A stretch of DNA of 30,264 nt, taken from the NCBI GenBank assembly GCA_045531495.1, contig JAZSED010000058.1, positions 1 through 30,264 on the forward strand, written 5' to 3'. This stretch comes from URNF01 sp045531495. Lineage in GTDB: Bacteria > Bacillota > Clostridia > Oscillospirales > Acutalibacteraceae. Made by a program: the position numbers and the translations under genes. The notes beneath the pieces are model-generated. The model was not told the DNA's origin and searched no databases. It saw nothing but the letters and a program-made list of their open reading frames with translations. Numbering within the stretch: the first letter of the stretch is position 1; every line of letters starts with the position of its first letter. Of the stretch, positions 14,228-22,662 are shown one piece after another.

Positions 14228-16108
14228 TTACAATATCCCCGCTGTTGCCAGCTTTGTATACTCCATCCAGAGGAAATGTCCGCAGAATTTATCGTCCTCC
14301 ACACCATACGGATGACAGTCGATATACAGCCGTTCTTCTTCCAATTCGGTAATATTCTCTATCTCCCCCGCCAAATACGCCGCTACCCGTGTTCTCGCCG
14401 TTTCAAAACGCGCGGCAAGGCCGCCCAGACGGATGTCGTGCACTTCATACCCAAAGGGCTTATTATATGCCATCCAGCAGGCGCGATACGTTTCGCGGAA
14501 CGTGGTCAATTTTTCGATAATAACGTCACATTCTGTAACAAGCGCCGTTAATGTCTCCCTATCTTTTTCTTTGTACGCGCGGGTTAAACGCACGCCGAAA
14601 TCCGCTTTATTTTCGAGAACAGCAGCGCACGCTTTACACATATTGAGCGCGGGTGCAAACAACGGGTCCGCTGTTTGCGGCATATTCCGCAAGCCGACAA
14701 AATACTCTCCCGTTATACCTTGTTCTTCAATATGCTTATCCACCAAGCCAATCAACGGGTCATTATACATTAACGCACGGGAGATGCCTATCCTGCCGCC
14801 GTGCGGATGCTCAATACGCTCTGTTTGCATCACCGCATCGTACACAGGCCCGCAGGCGCGGGTAAAACACGCTTTTTGGCTGTCTTGATCCCATACGCCC
14901 GTATATCCGAAATCGGCATACCACGCAAAGCCTGCCAAGGCGGTGATGAGCGGCGCCTCCGCGCCGTTGTGCCACGCGGTGGCAAACACGTCCCGTATGC
15001 CGTTCTCCTTACATGCTTCCAACGCAGGTCGGGTTGCCGCCATAGAGCGCGCATACTGCATCGCATATCCGCTCCAACCCCACACCCCGCCCGCAAATAC
15101 CGTGCGGTTGCCGAGCTTCTTGTGTTTTTCAATGTTCCTGACGTAAAACTCTTTTTCTCTTTGCGCGTATTCCCAAAAGACCTGCCCTACCCCGTCGGGG
15201 ACAAGGTCACAAATGTGGTCAGGCAGTTGCACGTCGGGATGGTAGTCATAATATCCCGCCATATCCTCTCCCGCCAAGCGGAAGAACATATCGCTCCACA
15301 TCATCGGCTCAAAACCATGGGATTTTGCCATCTCGACAACCTTGTTAAGGTGCTCTAAAAACAATTCGTGGCGAGGACGGTAGCCGTTTTGTGCCATATA
15401 CTTGCCAACACCCAGATCCACTGTTTCGTCCATGCCGATATGTATTTTTCGGGACGAAAAACAGGATTTCACCGTTTGCAAAATATCGTCTATAAGACGA
15501 TACGTGTCATCACTGCCAACCAGCAGCACCTTTTGCGTGTCACGGTAGGCAGAAGCGGCACCCCACGACAAATGGGTTGCCATATGCCCTAAAAACTGCA
15601 CGCAAGGGATCAGCTCAATACCGAGCATTGCCGCATAGGCATCCATTTCACGCAATTCTTCTTTGGTATACCTACCCCGCATATAGCCAAAATACGGTCT
15701 GCCGTCCATTTCGTAGGTATCTTCGGTATACAGCATACAGGTGTTCATGCCCATCAGCGCCATTTTGCGTAAAACCGCTTTTACGGTATCCACCGTCATC
15801 ACCGCGTTGCGGGACATATCTATCATCCCGCCTACAGTATCAAAAACAGGATGTTCTTCACTTACTCCTTCGCGTTTTCGATCACGCAACCATTGCGTCA
15901 ACACCGCAAGCGCTCTGAAAAAGCGGGATGCACCGCCGCCATAGGTGATGTGCGCGGTATTTTCACACAAGGTCACCTTTAAAACGTCCTCTTTAACAAC
16001 GGTGACCGTCACCGATACGCCGTCCGCCGTCACGCGAAATCCCAAATCTCCGCTGACGGCCAAGATACTATCCTTCAAGGTGTCCGCATTTACAAAACGC
16101 AAGTTCAT
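14228..16108 (-). CDS. Glycoside hydrolase family 20 (beta-N-acetylhexosaminidase-type)
   Basis: 626 residues. A small alpha/beta N-terminal domain (about 1-88) comes before the catalytic barrel. The barrel opens with VGGMIDMSRNAVMTVDTVK (92-110) and continues with IELIPCVQFLGHM. The GH20 Asp-Glu pair is in KIHIGMDETVDLG, with D227 polarising the substrate N-acetyl group and E228 as acid/base. Later barrel motifs include MMWSDMFFR and VFAGGVWGWSGY. The C-terminal 200 residues are helical. It should cleave terminal beta-linked GlcNAc or GalNAc. No signal peptide is visible, so it probably acts on imported oligosaccharides. ATG 16108 follows AAGGAGG; upstream in-frame codons lack a site. It is the last of three glycosidase genes on this strand but is separated from the other two by a terminator. 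Confidence 0.88.
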   Translation of the reverse strand: MNLRFVNADTLKDSILAVSGDLGFRVTADGVSVTVTVVKEDVLKVTLCENTAHITYGGGASRFFRALAVLTQWLRDRKREGVSEEHPVFDTVGGMIDMSRNAVMTVDTVKAVLRKMALMGMNTCMLYTEDTYEMDGRPYFGYMRGRYTKEELREMDAYAAMLGIELIPCVQFLGHMATHLSWGAASAYRDTQKVLLVGSDDTYRLIDDILQTVKSCFSSRKIHIGMDETVDLGVGKYMAQNGYRPRHELFLEHLNKVVEMAKSHGFEPMMWSDMFFRLAGEDMAGYYDYHPDVQLPDHICDLVPDGVGQVFWEYAQREKEFYVRNIEKHKKLGNRTVFAGGVWGWSGYAMQYARSMAATRPALEACKENGIRDVFATAWHNGAEAPLITALAGFAWYADFGYTGVWDQDSQKACFTRACGPVYDAVMQTERIEHPHGGRIGISRALMYNDPLIGLVDKHIEEQGITGEYFVGLRNMPQTADPLFAPALNMCKACAAVLENKADFGVRLTRAYKEKDRETLTALVTECDVIIEKLTTFRETYRACWMAYNKPFGYEVHDIRLGGLAARFETARTRVAAYLAGEIENITELEEERLYIDCHPYGVEDDKFCGHFLWMEYTKLATAGIL

Positions 16109-16195
16109 ATGTCTTCCTCCTTGCTTATGGGCTTCTGCTGTCATAGTAACACAGCCTGTACCGCAGGTCAACGAAAAAGGCGAAAAACACCTTAC

Positions 16196-16247
16196 AAAAA
16201 AATCCCTGTTAAAAGGGATCAGGCGTGTATCCAAAGGGATACACGCC
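16196..16247 (-). terminator. Double hairpin terminator upstream of the GH20 gene
   Basis: Reading the minus strand after the barrel gene (stop at 16272), an 11-bp hairpin comes first (GGCGTGTATCC/GGATACACGCC, 16222-16247). A second follows (ATCCCT/AGGGAT, 16202-16219) ending in a run of seven T. It should end the upstream two-gene operon or attenuate entry into GH20. Confidence 0.75.
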
Positions 16248-16271
16248 TTTCTTCTCTCTCTGCAACAGGGG

Positions 16272-18239
16272 TTATATCATAATACTGACCGCACGCCAAC
16301 AGCGCAGCGGCGGTAGGGTGGCAACAAAACGGCCGTCTTTTTCAACGAAGGGACGGCGCTCGGGGTTGCCGTAGGGGTCAAAGTAGGTGTACCCCGTCGC
16401 ATCTGCAGGGTTTGCAACCACCACTTCCAATTCTTCGGTATCGGTCAAGGATACGTTCATTAACGTCACCGTTTTCACTTTACCGTCCTTATCTTCGCGC
16501 GGTACGCACACCACCTGGTCCTGCGTTGCCACGTACGCAGGCAACGGCTTTTTCGCCGCCGCGTCAATCGCCGCACGCAACAATTCACGACGGGCAAAGG
16601 GGATGTTGGCGTTTTGCAGTTCTGCCGCAGAAATCACCCATTTTGCACCGTTTACGGTCGGTGCCAATACCGTACCTGCACCGACACGGATGCCGCCCGT
16701 AATGGTAACAAGGTGGGACAGTTCTTCCACGTCCTCACCCACAATATGTACGCCTGACGCGCCGTTGCGAATACGTATGTTTTCCCAAGAAATGCTGTTG
16801 GAAACAGGGTGGTCGGACAGATATTCAAACATACCGCCGCGGTATGTTTCGGGTTGCAGTGCGGTACGGGCTTTCAAGTAACCGCCGAACCCTTTGGCGA
16901 CCAGCTTATCCAGCGTATGCGCCTCCAAAATCACCGTTTCGCGGCTTAAGAAATCCATATCTTCTTCGGTTAAATAGTCTACCGCTTTGGAGGTGAGGAA
17001 ATAGCAGTTGCCGACAGGGCTGACGTGCCACGGGATACCCCAGCGCATCGCGTCCGCCATATCCCAAATACAGGTTTCGTTGAAAAACGGCTCGCCGTTT
17101 TCGTCCGCTTTGACAAGATGCGCTTTGGGCGGCTGGTACACAACGATACCGCCGTTTACCGTATCCTTTGCCGCCGCATTGAACGCATCAAAGTACGGCT
17201 GGTGCTGTGTCAGCTTCTTAAACAAGCGTTTTTGAAAATCCAAATTATCATTGGCGCTCATCAACGTAACGCTCGCCTCATTACAGCCGTATGCCAAATA
17301 CATAATCGCTTCCAAACAGGTGCATTCGGGGGATTTGCCGTACACCGTCCACGGCAGATTTTCAATCTCGCACGAACGCGCGGTCACCTCTTTGGGCAAA
17401 CGTGCGTTCATATAGTTGAGGATTAAACTCTTAGTGAGCATCCCGTCAGGCTTATGGTCATCGTAAAAACCGCCGCCTGCGCGGAAGGTGGGGACTTTTC
17501 CCGACACTTCGATAATTTTATCGATAATCGCCTTTTGCGTATCGGTAACCATGGTGGTGTTACCGCCGTTTTGGAAACCGATAACCGTATCGGGTGAACT
17601 TGCCATCACACCTTTGGTAATAACCCCTGCAAAATCCGCCAACGTTTCGCGCTGTACGTTGATGTACTGTTCGCGCACCTTGGGGTCGCCGTAAAATACG
17701 GGTTTTAAGGTTTCACGGGTGTAGGAAGTACCCATTTTCTCATTAAAAATCGCCATACAGTTATCGCAGAAACACAGTGCTTTGGATTTTGCGATAAGGC
17801 GGAGACGAATATCGTCATCCACCCACGCGATCTCGGGTTTCCAATAGGAATATTCCTTGAGCGTTTCGTACACATATTCACGAAAATCGGGGCTGTTCCA
17901 GCAAAACACGCCGGGGCAGGTAACGCCGTCAAGGGACATAACGGTTAAAAAGGTCGGCAATACACCTTCACCGCCAAAACTTTTGAGAGCACTTTCGTGG
18001 TGACCGATGGTACGGCTTACCTGCATAGAGGGGGTAATACCCGCGGCTTTAAACTGCTCTGCCGCCCACGCCATATCCTTCACTTCTTTTTTGACGCGTT
18101 CCACGGAAGGAATGCCGTAAGAGGTCGCCAGCCACACCTCGTCAAAAGGATTACCGCTTGTCTTCAGCGCGTCAAGCAAACGCAAAATGTAATCGTGGTC
18201 AAAGTGACAGGCAGTGCCTGTACGTAATGATAATCTCAT
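16272..18239 (-). CDS. Putative glycoside hydrolase, GH42-like architecture, family unassigned
   Basis: 655 residues with no signal peptide. The first ~370 residues look like a TIM barrel: FDEVWLATSYG (32-42), GVFCWNSPDFREYV (110-123), PEIAWVDDDIRL (135-146), CFCDNCMAIFN (156-166) and WTVYGKSPE. The CxCxxC cluster right after the acidic DDD strand recalls the metal-binding Cys cluster of GH42 beta-galactosidases. The middle part (about 370-560) has the feel of the GATase-like second domain of GH42 enzymes, including SNSISWENIRIRNGASGVHIVG. A beta-sandwich ends the protein. I cannot fix the catalytic acids. It begins 1 nt after the stop of the upstream GH106-like gene with GAGGAG in that gene's last codons, so it is coupled to it and probably acts on the same glycan. 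Confidence 0.65.
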   Translation of the reverse strand: MRLSLRTGTACHFDHDYILRLLDALKTSGNPFDEVWLATSYGIPSVERVKKEVKDMAWAAEQFKAAGITPSMQVSRTIGHHESALKSFGGEGVLPTFLTVMSLDGVTCPGVFCWNSPDFREYVYETLKEYSYWKPEIAWVDDDIRLRLIAKSKALCFCDNCMAIFNEKMGTSYTRETLKPVFYGDPKVREQYINVQRETLADFAGVITKGVMASSPDTVIGFQNGGNTTMVTDTQKAIIDKIIEVSGKVPTFRAGGGFYDDHKPDGMLTKSLILNYMNARLPKEVTARSCEIENLPWTVYGKSPECTCLEAIMYLAYGCNEASVTLMSANDNLDFQKRLFKKLTQHQPYFDAFNAAAKDTVNGGIVVYQPPKAHLVKADENGEPFFNETCIWDMADAMRWGIPWHVSPVGNCYFLTSKAVDYLTEEDMDFLSRETVILEAHTLDKLVAKGFGGYLKARTALQPETYRGGMFEYLSDHPVSNSISWENIRIRNGASGVHIVGEDVEELSHLVTITGGIRVGAGTVLAPTVNGAKWVISAAELQNANIPFARRELLRAAIDAAAKKPLPAYVATQDQVVCVPREDKDGKVKTVTLMNVSLTDTEELEVVVANPADATGYTYFDPYGNPERRPFVEKDGRFVATLPPLRCWRAVSIMI

Positions 18240-18240
18240 A

Positions 18241-20586
18241 TCAATTCTCCTCTACACGAATGTTCAGTGCCGCCAAATCCACCGTTTCGGGTGTAGACGC
18301 GGGCACATCGTTCCACGGAGTCACGAAAATATCCGCCGCTTTCAAGGTTGCCAAATCGTTAAACAGCGGTGCTAACGTGGTGTGTAATTGCAAAGTAAGG
18401 GTCGCCTTTTCACCGCGGAACTTTTCCGGAATGACGAAGCGGTAAGGCACAAACGCCGCCGCGCCGATTTCCTCTCCGTTCAACGATGCGGTCATATACA
18501 TTTTCGCATCGTCGGCGACAACGGCAACTGCTTTGTCCGAAAGCTGTACGTCTGCGGTAACGGTGGCGGTGTGCCAGAAAGCACCCTTCGTTTCCGCTTT
18601 ACGCGGACGTAACGTGTTGCCTTCCGCCATAAAATCGCCAAGCAACAGCACAGCAGGTAAATAGCCGTAATCTTTGACGTCCGCTTTCAATGTGTGTTCC
18701 CCTGCGCCCAGGTGTAAGGTAGTCTTTACGTACAAATGCGAATAACATTCGGTTAACAAGTCACACGCTTCATTCGCTTCAACCGCTTTACCGTCCACAA
18801 ACAAGGTGAACGCCTCAGGATAGGTGCGAACACACACCGTCACGTCTATGTCTTCTTTTACCGCAAAGGTTGCCGTATCTTTTACAAAGAAGTGCGGACG
18901 GTATACGTTATCATACGGGAAGGACAAGGCAGCATCTTGCACGGGATAGGTGTGTTTCTCGGTTGCAGGCGCGGTCAGTACGCCGTTTTCAAAGGTGAGC
19001 ACCCCGTAATTATCAAGGAAAATATCCACACTGCCGTTTTCGGTGGTCAGCATACCGTAACGCGCACCCGCCGCCTCGTTTCTACGGTCAAGGACAGCCA
19101 CCGTGCCGTCGGTATAGGTTTTCACCAAAACATCCCGCAGCAGCGCACCGTTTTTGTCGGTGACAGCGGTTTTTCTGAACGCGGCAGCGGCTTTGGCAGC
19201 ATCTTCAGCACTCGCGTACACCGTATCGGTGACCGTATCGGTTACACCATTCAGGGTGGGATACAACGCCATTTTGCAGGTATGCTTTTCGCTTTCGCGG
19301 AGCATACGCCACGGAATCTGGTTTTGGATAAGCGCTTCTACCGTCGCTTTGAACTGCCGTTCAACGTCATCACCTTTACGGCAACCAAGTGCTGCAAGAT
19401 ACGCATCATACGGGCAATACACACCAACCTGCGCATCCACCGTTTTTTCGGCAAACTGCGCCGCTTTTGCCGCCTCGTTTGCCAACAAACCAAAGCCTTC
19501 AAAGTCGGGACAGTGGTAGTTCACGTTGTCAAAGAAATCCGGCTTTTTCACGTTGCCCTTCGCATCGAGATGCGAAATGGCGATAAAGTAGCGGTTAATA
19601 CCGTGTGCTGCGGCGTACCACAAAATCTGCTTGCGGCGCGCAAACGGCATAGAGCACGGACCTAACGCAAACAACTCCGCCATTGCGTACGTATTGCCGT
19701 TAAAACGCACGTTTTCCAGCATGGTAAACAGGGTGTCGGTATTAACATATAATTTACTCGGTATTTCGTCCACACCGGGCACGCTCATTTTTTCGATAAA
19801 GCTGAACCATTCGCCCGTTTCAAAGGTGGCGGAAAGCGGTGACTCATCATTTAAGGTATGTCCCGCCAGCAAAAGGCCGTGCGCATCGCACCACGCCGCA
19901 ATGCGGGTGATAAAGCTCTCACGAAAGCGCGCACCGACAAGCGAGCGGAACACACCGGGGAAATGCGGCGTGTCTGCGCCTTGGTGGAAAGCAGCAATAT
20001 CCGCTTTCAAGTCACTGCCGCACGCCGCCTTGTAATCCTCTTCCACCCCTTCGTAGTAGGGGTACAAGCCTTCCGCATTGGCGGTGTAAATAAAGCTCGG
20101 TTCATCGGTAAAAATACCCGGAATAACGTTGCCGAAATACTCACCGAACCATTCGTAATATTTCTCGTGGGTAAGGCGGATAAAGCAGTCTACAGCCGCA
20201 GGGTTTAACATATCGTTGTCAAACGGGTGAAAAACGCGTTCCGCTTTGCCCGGCTCCATTGTTTCCACACGCACCGCACCGTTCTCGTACACAAAACGGC
20301 GCGCCGCAAAAGCAGGATTCTCCTTCGCTACGGCGTTTTTGCAAGAACCCGACGGCCAGTTAAACTCGTCGTACAGCCAGATGTACATACCCAGCCGTTT
20401 GGCAGTCTCAATGGCAAAGCCAATCATATCCCGAAATTCTTCGGACATATACGGAATTTCCAGCCCTGAACGCGGATACAACAGCACCGCGTCAATACCC
20501 ACCTGTTTATAGGTGGTGAGCATTTTTTCAATTTTTTCTTCGGTCGGTCTGCCTGTTAAAGCCAACATAGGAATAAACGGGTTCAT
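18241..20586 (-). CDS. Large glycoside hydrolase, GH106/alpha-L-rhamnosidase-like
   Basis: 781 residues. Barrel motifs include VLLYPRSGLEIPYMSEEF, the diagnostic YIWLYDEFNWPSG (68-80), PGIFTDEPSFIY (156-167, with D161-E162 the likely catalytic region), LLLAGHTLNDESPLSATFE, and SMPFARRKQILWYAAAHGINRYFIA. The YDExxWPSG and FTDEP pairs are typical of GH106 rhamnosidases and their unassigned relatives. The C-terminal third (about 560-781) is beta-rich, like the sugar-binding sandwiches of that group. No export signal is seen. Start ATG 20586 lies behind GGCGGTGG and about 16 bases after the predicted transcription start; upstream ATGs fall in the promoter. The substrate is not predictable; GH106 members are described on rhamnose-containing plant polymers, but this branch may differ. 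Confidence 0.7.
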   Translation of the reverse strand: MNPFIPMLALTGRPTEEKIEKMLTTYKQVGIDAVLLYPRSGLEIPYMSEEFRDMIGFAIETAKRLGMYIWLYDEFNWPSGSCKNAVAKENPAFAARRFVYENGAVRVETMEPGKAERVFHPFDNDMLNPAAVDCFIRLTHEKYYEWFGEYFGNVIPGIFTDEPSFIYTANAEGLYPYYEGVEEDYKAACGSDLKADIAAFHQGADTPHFPGVFRSLVGARFRESFITRIAAWCDAHGLLLAGHTLNDESPLSATFETGEWFSFIEKMSVPGVDEIPSKLYVNTDTLFTMLENVRFNGNTYAMAELFALGPCSMPFARRKQILWYAAAHGINRYFIAISHLDAKGNVKKPDFFDNVNYHCPDFEGFGLLANEAAKAAQFAEKTVDAQVGVYCPYDAYLAALGCRKGDDVERQFKATVEALIQNQIPWRMLRESEKHTCKMALYPTLNGVTDTVTDTVYASAEDAAKAAAAFRKTAVTDKNGALLRDVLVKTYTDGTVAVLDRRNEAAGARYGMLTTENGSVDIFLDNYGVLTFENGVLTAPATEKHTYPVQDAALSFPYDNVYRPHFFVKDTATFAVKEDIDVTVCVRTYPEAFTLFVDGKAVEANEACDLLTECYSHLYVKTTLHLGAGEHTLKADVKDYGYLPAVLLLGDFMAEGNTLRPRKAETKGAFWHTATVTADVQLSDKAVAVVADDAKMYMTASLNGEEIGAAAFVPYRFVIPEKFRGEKATLTLQLHTTLAPLFNDLATLKAADIFVTPWNDVPASTPETVDLAALNIRVEEN

Positions 20587-20608
20587 ACAACCACCGCCTT
20601 TCATCCTC

Positions 20609-20637
20609 ATTGTACCGCATTTTTTATGCTTTGCATA
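20609..20637 (-). promoter_or_regulatory. Promoter -10 and possible operator for the GH106-like operon
   Basis: On the minus strand a TACAAT -10 box (20609-20614) lies 23 bases before the start codon. The palindrome TATGC-TTT-GCATA (20625-20637) covers the spacer and -35 region, where no good -35 hexamer is visible. It may be a repressor or activator site. Confidence 0.4.
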
Positions 20638-20691
20638 GCAAAATCGGTGTATTTTTTGGTATTTTTGCTTTTCGGAAAGCGATTATCACAA

Positions 20692-20725
20692 AAAAACAGC
20701 CGTTCCCTTCGAAACGGCTGTTTTT
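20692..20725 (-). terminator. Terminator of the pduL-DUF975 operon
   Basis: The 13-bp stem AAAAACAGCCGTT / AACGGCTGTTTTT encloses CCCTTCGA and ends in T on the minus strand. It lies just after the DUF975 stop. Confidence 0.87.
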
Positions 20726-20731
20726 ATCTGA

Positions 20732-21370
20732 TTATTCCTCGGAAATGACTTCGGGGGTCGCTTGCACAACAGGCTGTTCCACAACAACCGGTGCCTGCTT
20801 TGCTTTCAAATCCTCATAGAAAGCGGCAAACGAGGTAAACATATACGGTGCCACCCACAGTGTGAGGATACCGCCGGTCAGCGCACAAAGGAAGCCCCAA
20901 CCAATGAAGCTCAGTTCCAAGCAGAACAGACGCCATTTATGGCCTTCCATCATCACCATAGACGCACGTCTGGCATCCGACTGGCTCATTTCGGGGTTGT
21001 CAATGAGAATGAAATAGCTCATGCTGTAAGACAGTGCTTTGACAATGCCGGGAATAACAAACAGCAAGCTCCACAACGCAATGAAAATGCTGTTAACGAG
21101 GTTGAGCATAAACGCGTTGACAAAATTCTGGAAACCGTCAAACAAATTAACGATTTCGGGCTTTTCGCCGCGCACAACCTTTAACCCCGCGCCGTAAAGA
21201 CCGATTGCCAACGGGCCGCTGATAAGTAGGATAGCAATGGTACCGACAGCGGGGATGACACCGCACACCGCCACAATAGCCAAGTAAATGAGATAAATGA
21301 CAATCATCGTACCCCAATTACCCGTGAGTTCTCTCCATGCCTTTTGTCTGTAATCTTTTGCAAACATCAT
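20732..21370 (-). CDS. DUF975 family integral membrane protein
   Basis: 212 residues. The N-terminus (KDYRQKAWRELTGNWGTMIVIYLI) and the pattern of about five membrane helices match DUF975, a common clostridial membrane family of unknown function. Conserved features are GPLAIGLYGAGLKVVRGEKPEIVNLFDGF, then LWSLLFVIPGIVKALSYSMSYFILIDNPEMSQSDARRASMVMMEGHKWRLFCL. The short C-terminal tail (about 185-212) is acidic and Val/Pro-rich and probably cytoplasmic. GGAGGGG lies about seven bases before ATG 21370. It begins 26 nt after pduL on the same strand and shares the terminator at 20692-20725. No functional link between the two proteins is known to me. Confidence 0.87.
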   Translation of the reverse strand: MMFAKDYRQKAWRELTGNWGTMIVIYLIYLAIVAVCGVIPAVGTIAILLISGPLAIGLYGAGLKVVRGEKPEIVNLFDGFQNFVNAFMLNLVNSIFIALWSLLFVIPGIVKALSYSMSYFILIDNPEMSQSDARRASMVMMEGHKWRLFCLELSFIGWGFLCALTGGILTLWVAPYMFTSFAAFYEDLKAKQAPVVVEQPVVQATPEVISEE

Positions 21371-21396
21371 AATAACCCCTCCAAATATATAGCTGT

Positions 21397-21969
21397 TTAT
21401 TTAATAACTTCCGCCATGGTGCCGGGTGCTACACAGCCTGCGTTGGATTCGTCGGTATCGATATGCATAGCGAGCGCGAAGTTTGCGTTTACACGTACCA
21501 CAACATCACCGAATACAATAGAACGGCCGTCATTATCCACTTTTACGCTGACAACGTCTTTATCTTTCAGACCCATTTCTTCCGCGTCGGCGGGGGTCAT
21601 ATGAATGTGGCGTTTCGCGGCGATAACGCCCTCTGCAATTTCTACTTCACCTTTAGGGCCGACCAATTTACAGGCGCCGGAGCCTGCCACGTCACCGGAC
21701 TCACGGATGGGCGCGGCAACACCGATAGCACGGGCGTCGGTAAGAGAGATTTCCACCTGCGTTGCGGGACGGGTAGGACCGAGGATAGAAACGCCGGTCA
21801 ATGTTTTTTTCGGGCCGACAACGTCAACGCGCTCTTCGCACGCATACTGCCCCGGCTGGGACAAATCTTTTTTCTTGGTGAGCTGATAGCCTTCGCCGAA
21901 CAGCACTTCCAGATCCGCCTGAGACACATGTACGTGACGGGCAGAGGTTTCTACTAATACTTTGGACAT
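21397..21969 (-). CDS. pduL: PduL-type phosphate acyltransferase
   Basis: 190 residues. The two PduL half-domains are clear: ETSARHVHVS (about 7-16) with metal-ligand His12 and His14, and IAAKRHIHMTPADAEEMGL in the second half, with VNANFALAMHIDTDESNA near the end. PduL converts acyl-CoA plus phosphate to acyl phosphate and CoA, using zinc; acetyl and propionyl forms are known. The protein starts directly at the catalytic fold with no N-terminal encapsulation peptide, and no microcompartment shell genes are nearby, so it probably serves as a cytosolic phosphotransacetylase in fermentation. ATG 21969 is preceded by GGAAG, and a strong promoter lies just upstream. Confidence 0.9.
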   Translation of the reverse strand: MSKVLVETSARHVHVSQADLEVLFGEGYQLTKKKDLSQPGQYACEERVDVVGPKKTLTGVSILGPTRPATQVEISLTDARAIGVAAPIRESGDVAGSGACKLVGPKGEVEIAEGVIAAKRHIHMTPADAEEMGLKDKDVVSVKVDNDGRSIVFGDVVVRVNANFALAMHIDTDESNAGCVAPGTMAEVIK

Positions 21970-22002
21970 AACAATACACTTCCCTTTCAAATTGTTACCT
22001 AC

Positions 22003-22031
22003 ATTGTACCGCGAACCACTTGTTTTTTCAA
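22003..22031 (-). promoter_or_regulatory. Promoter of the pduL operon
   Basis: On the minus strand TTGAAA (22026-22031) and TACAAT (22003-22008) are separated by exactly 17 bp. Transcription would start near 21996, about 27 bases before the pduL ATG. Confidence 0.7.
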
Positions 22032-22068
22032 GTAAAAAATGGTATTTTATATAAAAGAGGTGATTTTC

Positions 22069-22662
22069 GTGGAATACGCCGATTTCAGTACGCTAAAAGC
22101 CGCCTGTGCCGACTGTCAAAAGTGCGCACTCGCCGCCACACGGCAAAACGTCGTGTTCGGTACGGGTGTCCAAAACGCCGAGATTTTGTTTGTCGGTGAA
22201 GGACCGGGCGCCAACGAAGACAAAGAAGGATTACCCTTTGTCGGCGCCGCAGGACACCTTTTAGATGTTATGTTGGATGCTGTTGGATTATCCCGCAATA
22301 GAAACGTATATATTGCCAATATCGTCAAGTGCAGGCCGCCGCAAAACCGCGACCCTCTCCCCGAAGAACAGGACGCGTGTATTGGTTGGTTAAAAGCGCA
22401 GGTGGGCATTTTACGCCCGAAGATGATTGTGTGTTTAGGCAGAGTAGCGGCGCAGAAAATCATTGACCCCAACTTCCGCGTCACCCGTCAGCACGGCGAA
22501 TTTATCGAGCGTCGCGGTGTGTACTTAATGGGTACGTATCACCCTGCCGCATTGCTGCGCAACCCGAACGAAAAACCCAACGCATTCGCGGATTTATTGA
22601 AACTCCGCGATTTGATACCCTCCGTATGCGAACGTACGGTTATCGAGGAGGAATATCTGTGA
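22069..22662 (+). CDS. Family 4 uracil-DNA glycosylase (iron-sulfur)
   Basis: 197 residues. CADCQKC at the N-terminus (Cys13, 16, 19) plus C88 (in VKCRPP) and C104 supply the iron-sulfur ligands of family 4 enzymes. The active-site motif FVGEGPGANEDKEGLPFVGAAGHLL (41-65) matches the usual GEAPGxxED...PFVG form, with Gly in place of Ala. The second motif is MGTYHPAALLRN (154-165). It removes uracil from DNA, starting base-excision repair. The start is taken as GTG 22069 because AAGAGGTG precedes it by seven bases and family members start close to this point; earlier in-frame codons lack a ribosome site. Its TGA overlaps the GTG of the next gene. Confidence 0.92.
   Translation: MEYADFSTLKAACADCQKCALAATRQNVVFGTGVQNAEILFVGEGPGANEDKEGLPFVGAAGHLLDVMLDAVGLSRNRNVYIANIVKCRPPQNRDPLPEEQDACIGWLKAQVGILRPKMIVCLGRVAAQKIIDPNFRVTRQHGEFIERRGVYLMGTYHPAALLRNPNEKPNAFADLLKLRDLIPSVCERTVIEEEYL

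Noticed and set aside
15180..15210. GTAGGG plus CCCCGTCGGGG palindrome as another REP-like copy
   Set aside because: It lies in conserved GH20 codons, and the GTAG is not placed directly before the stem as in the other copies.
18892..19665. 257-residue plus-strand frame antisense to the GH106-like gene
   Set aside because: Low-complexity His/Arg-rich translation typical of an antisense shadow; the minus-strand gene is supported by motifs and a promoter.
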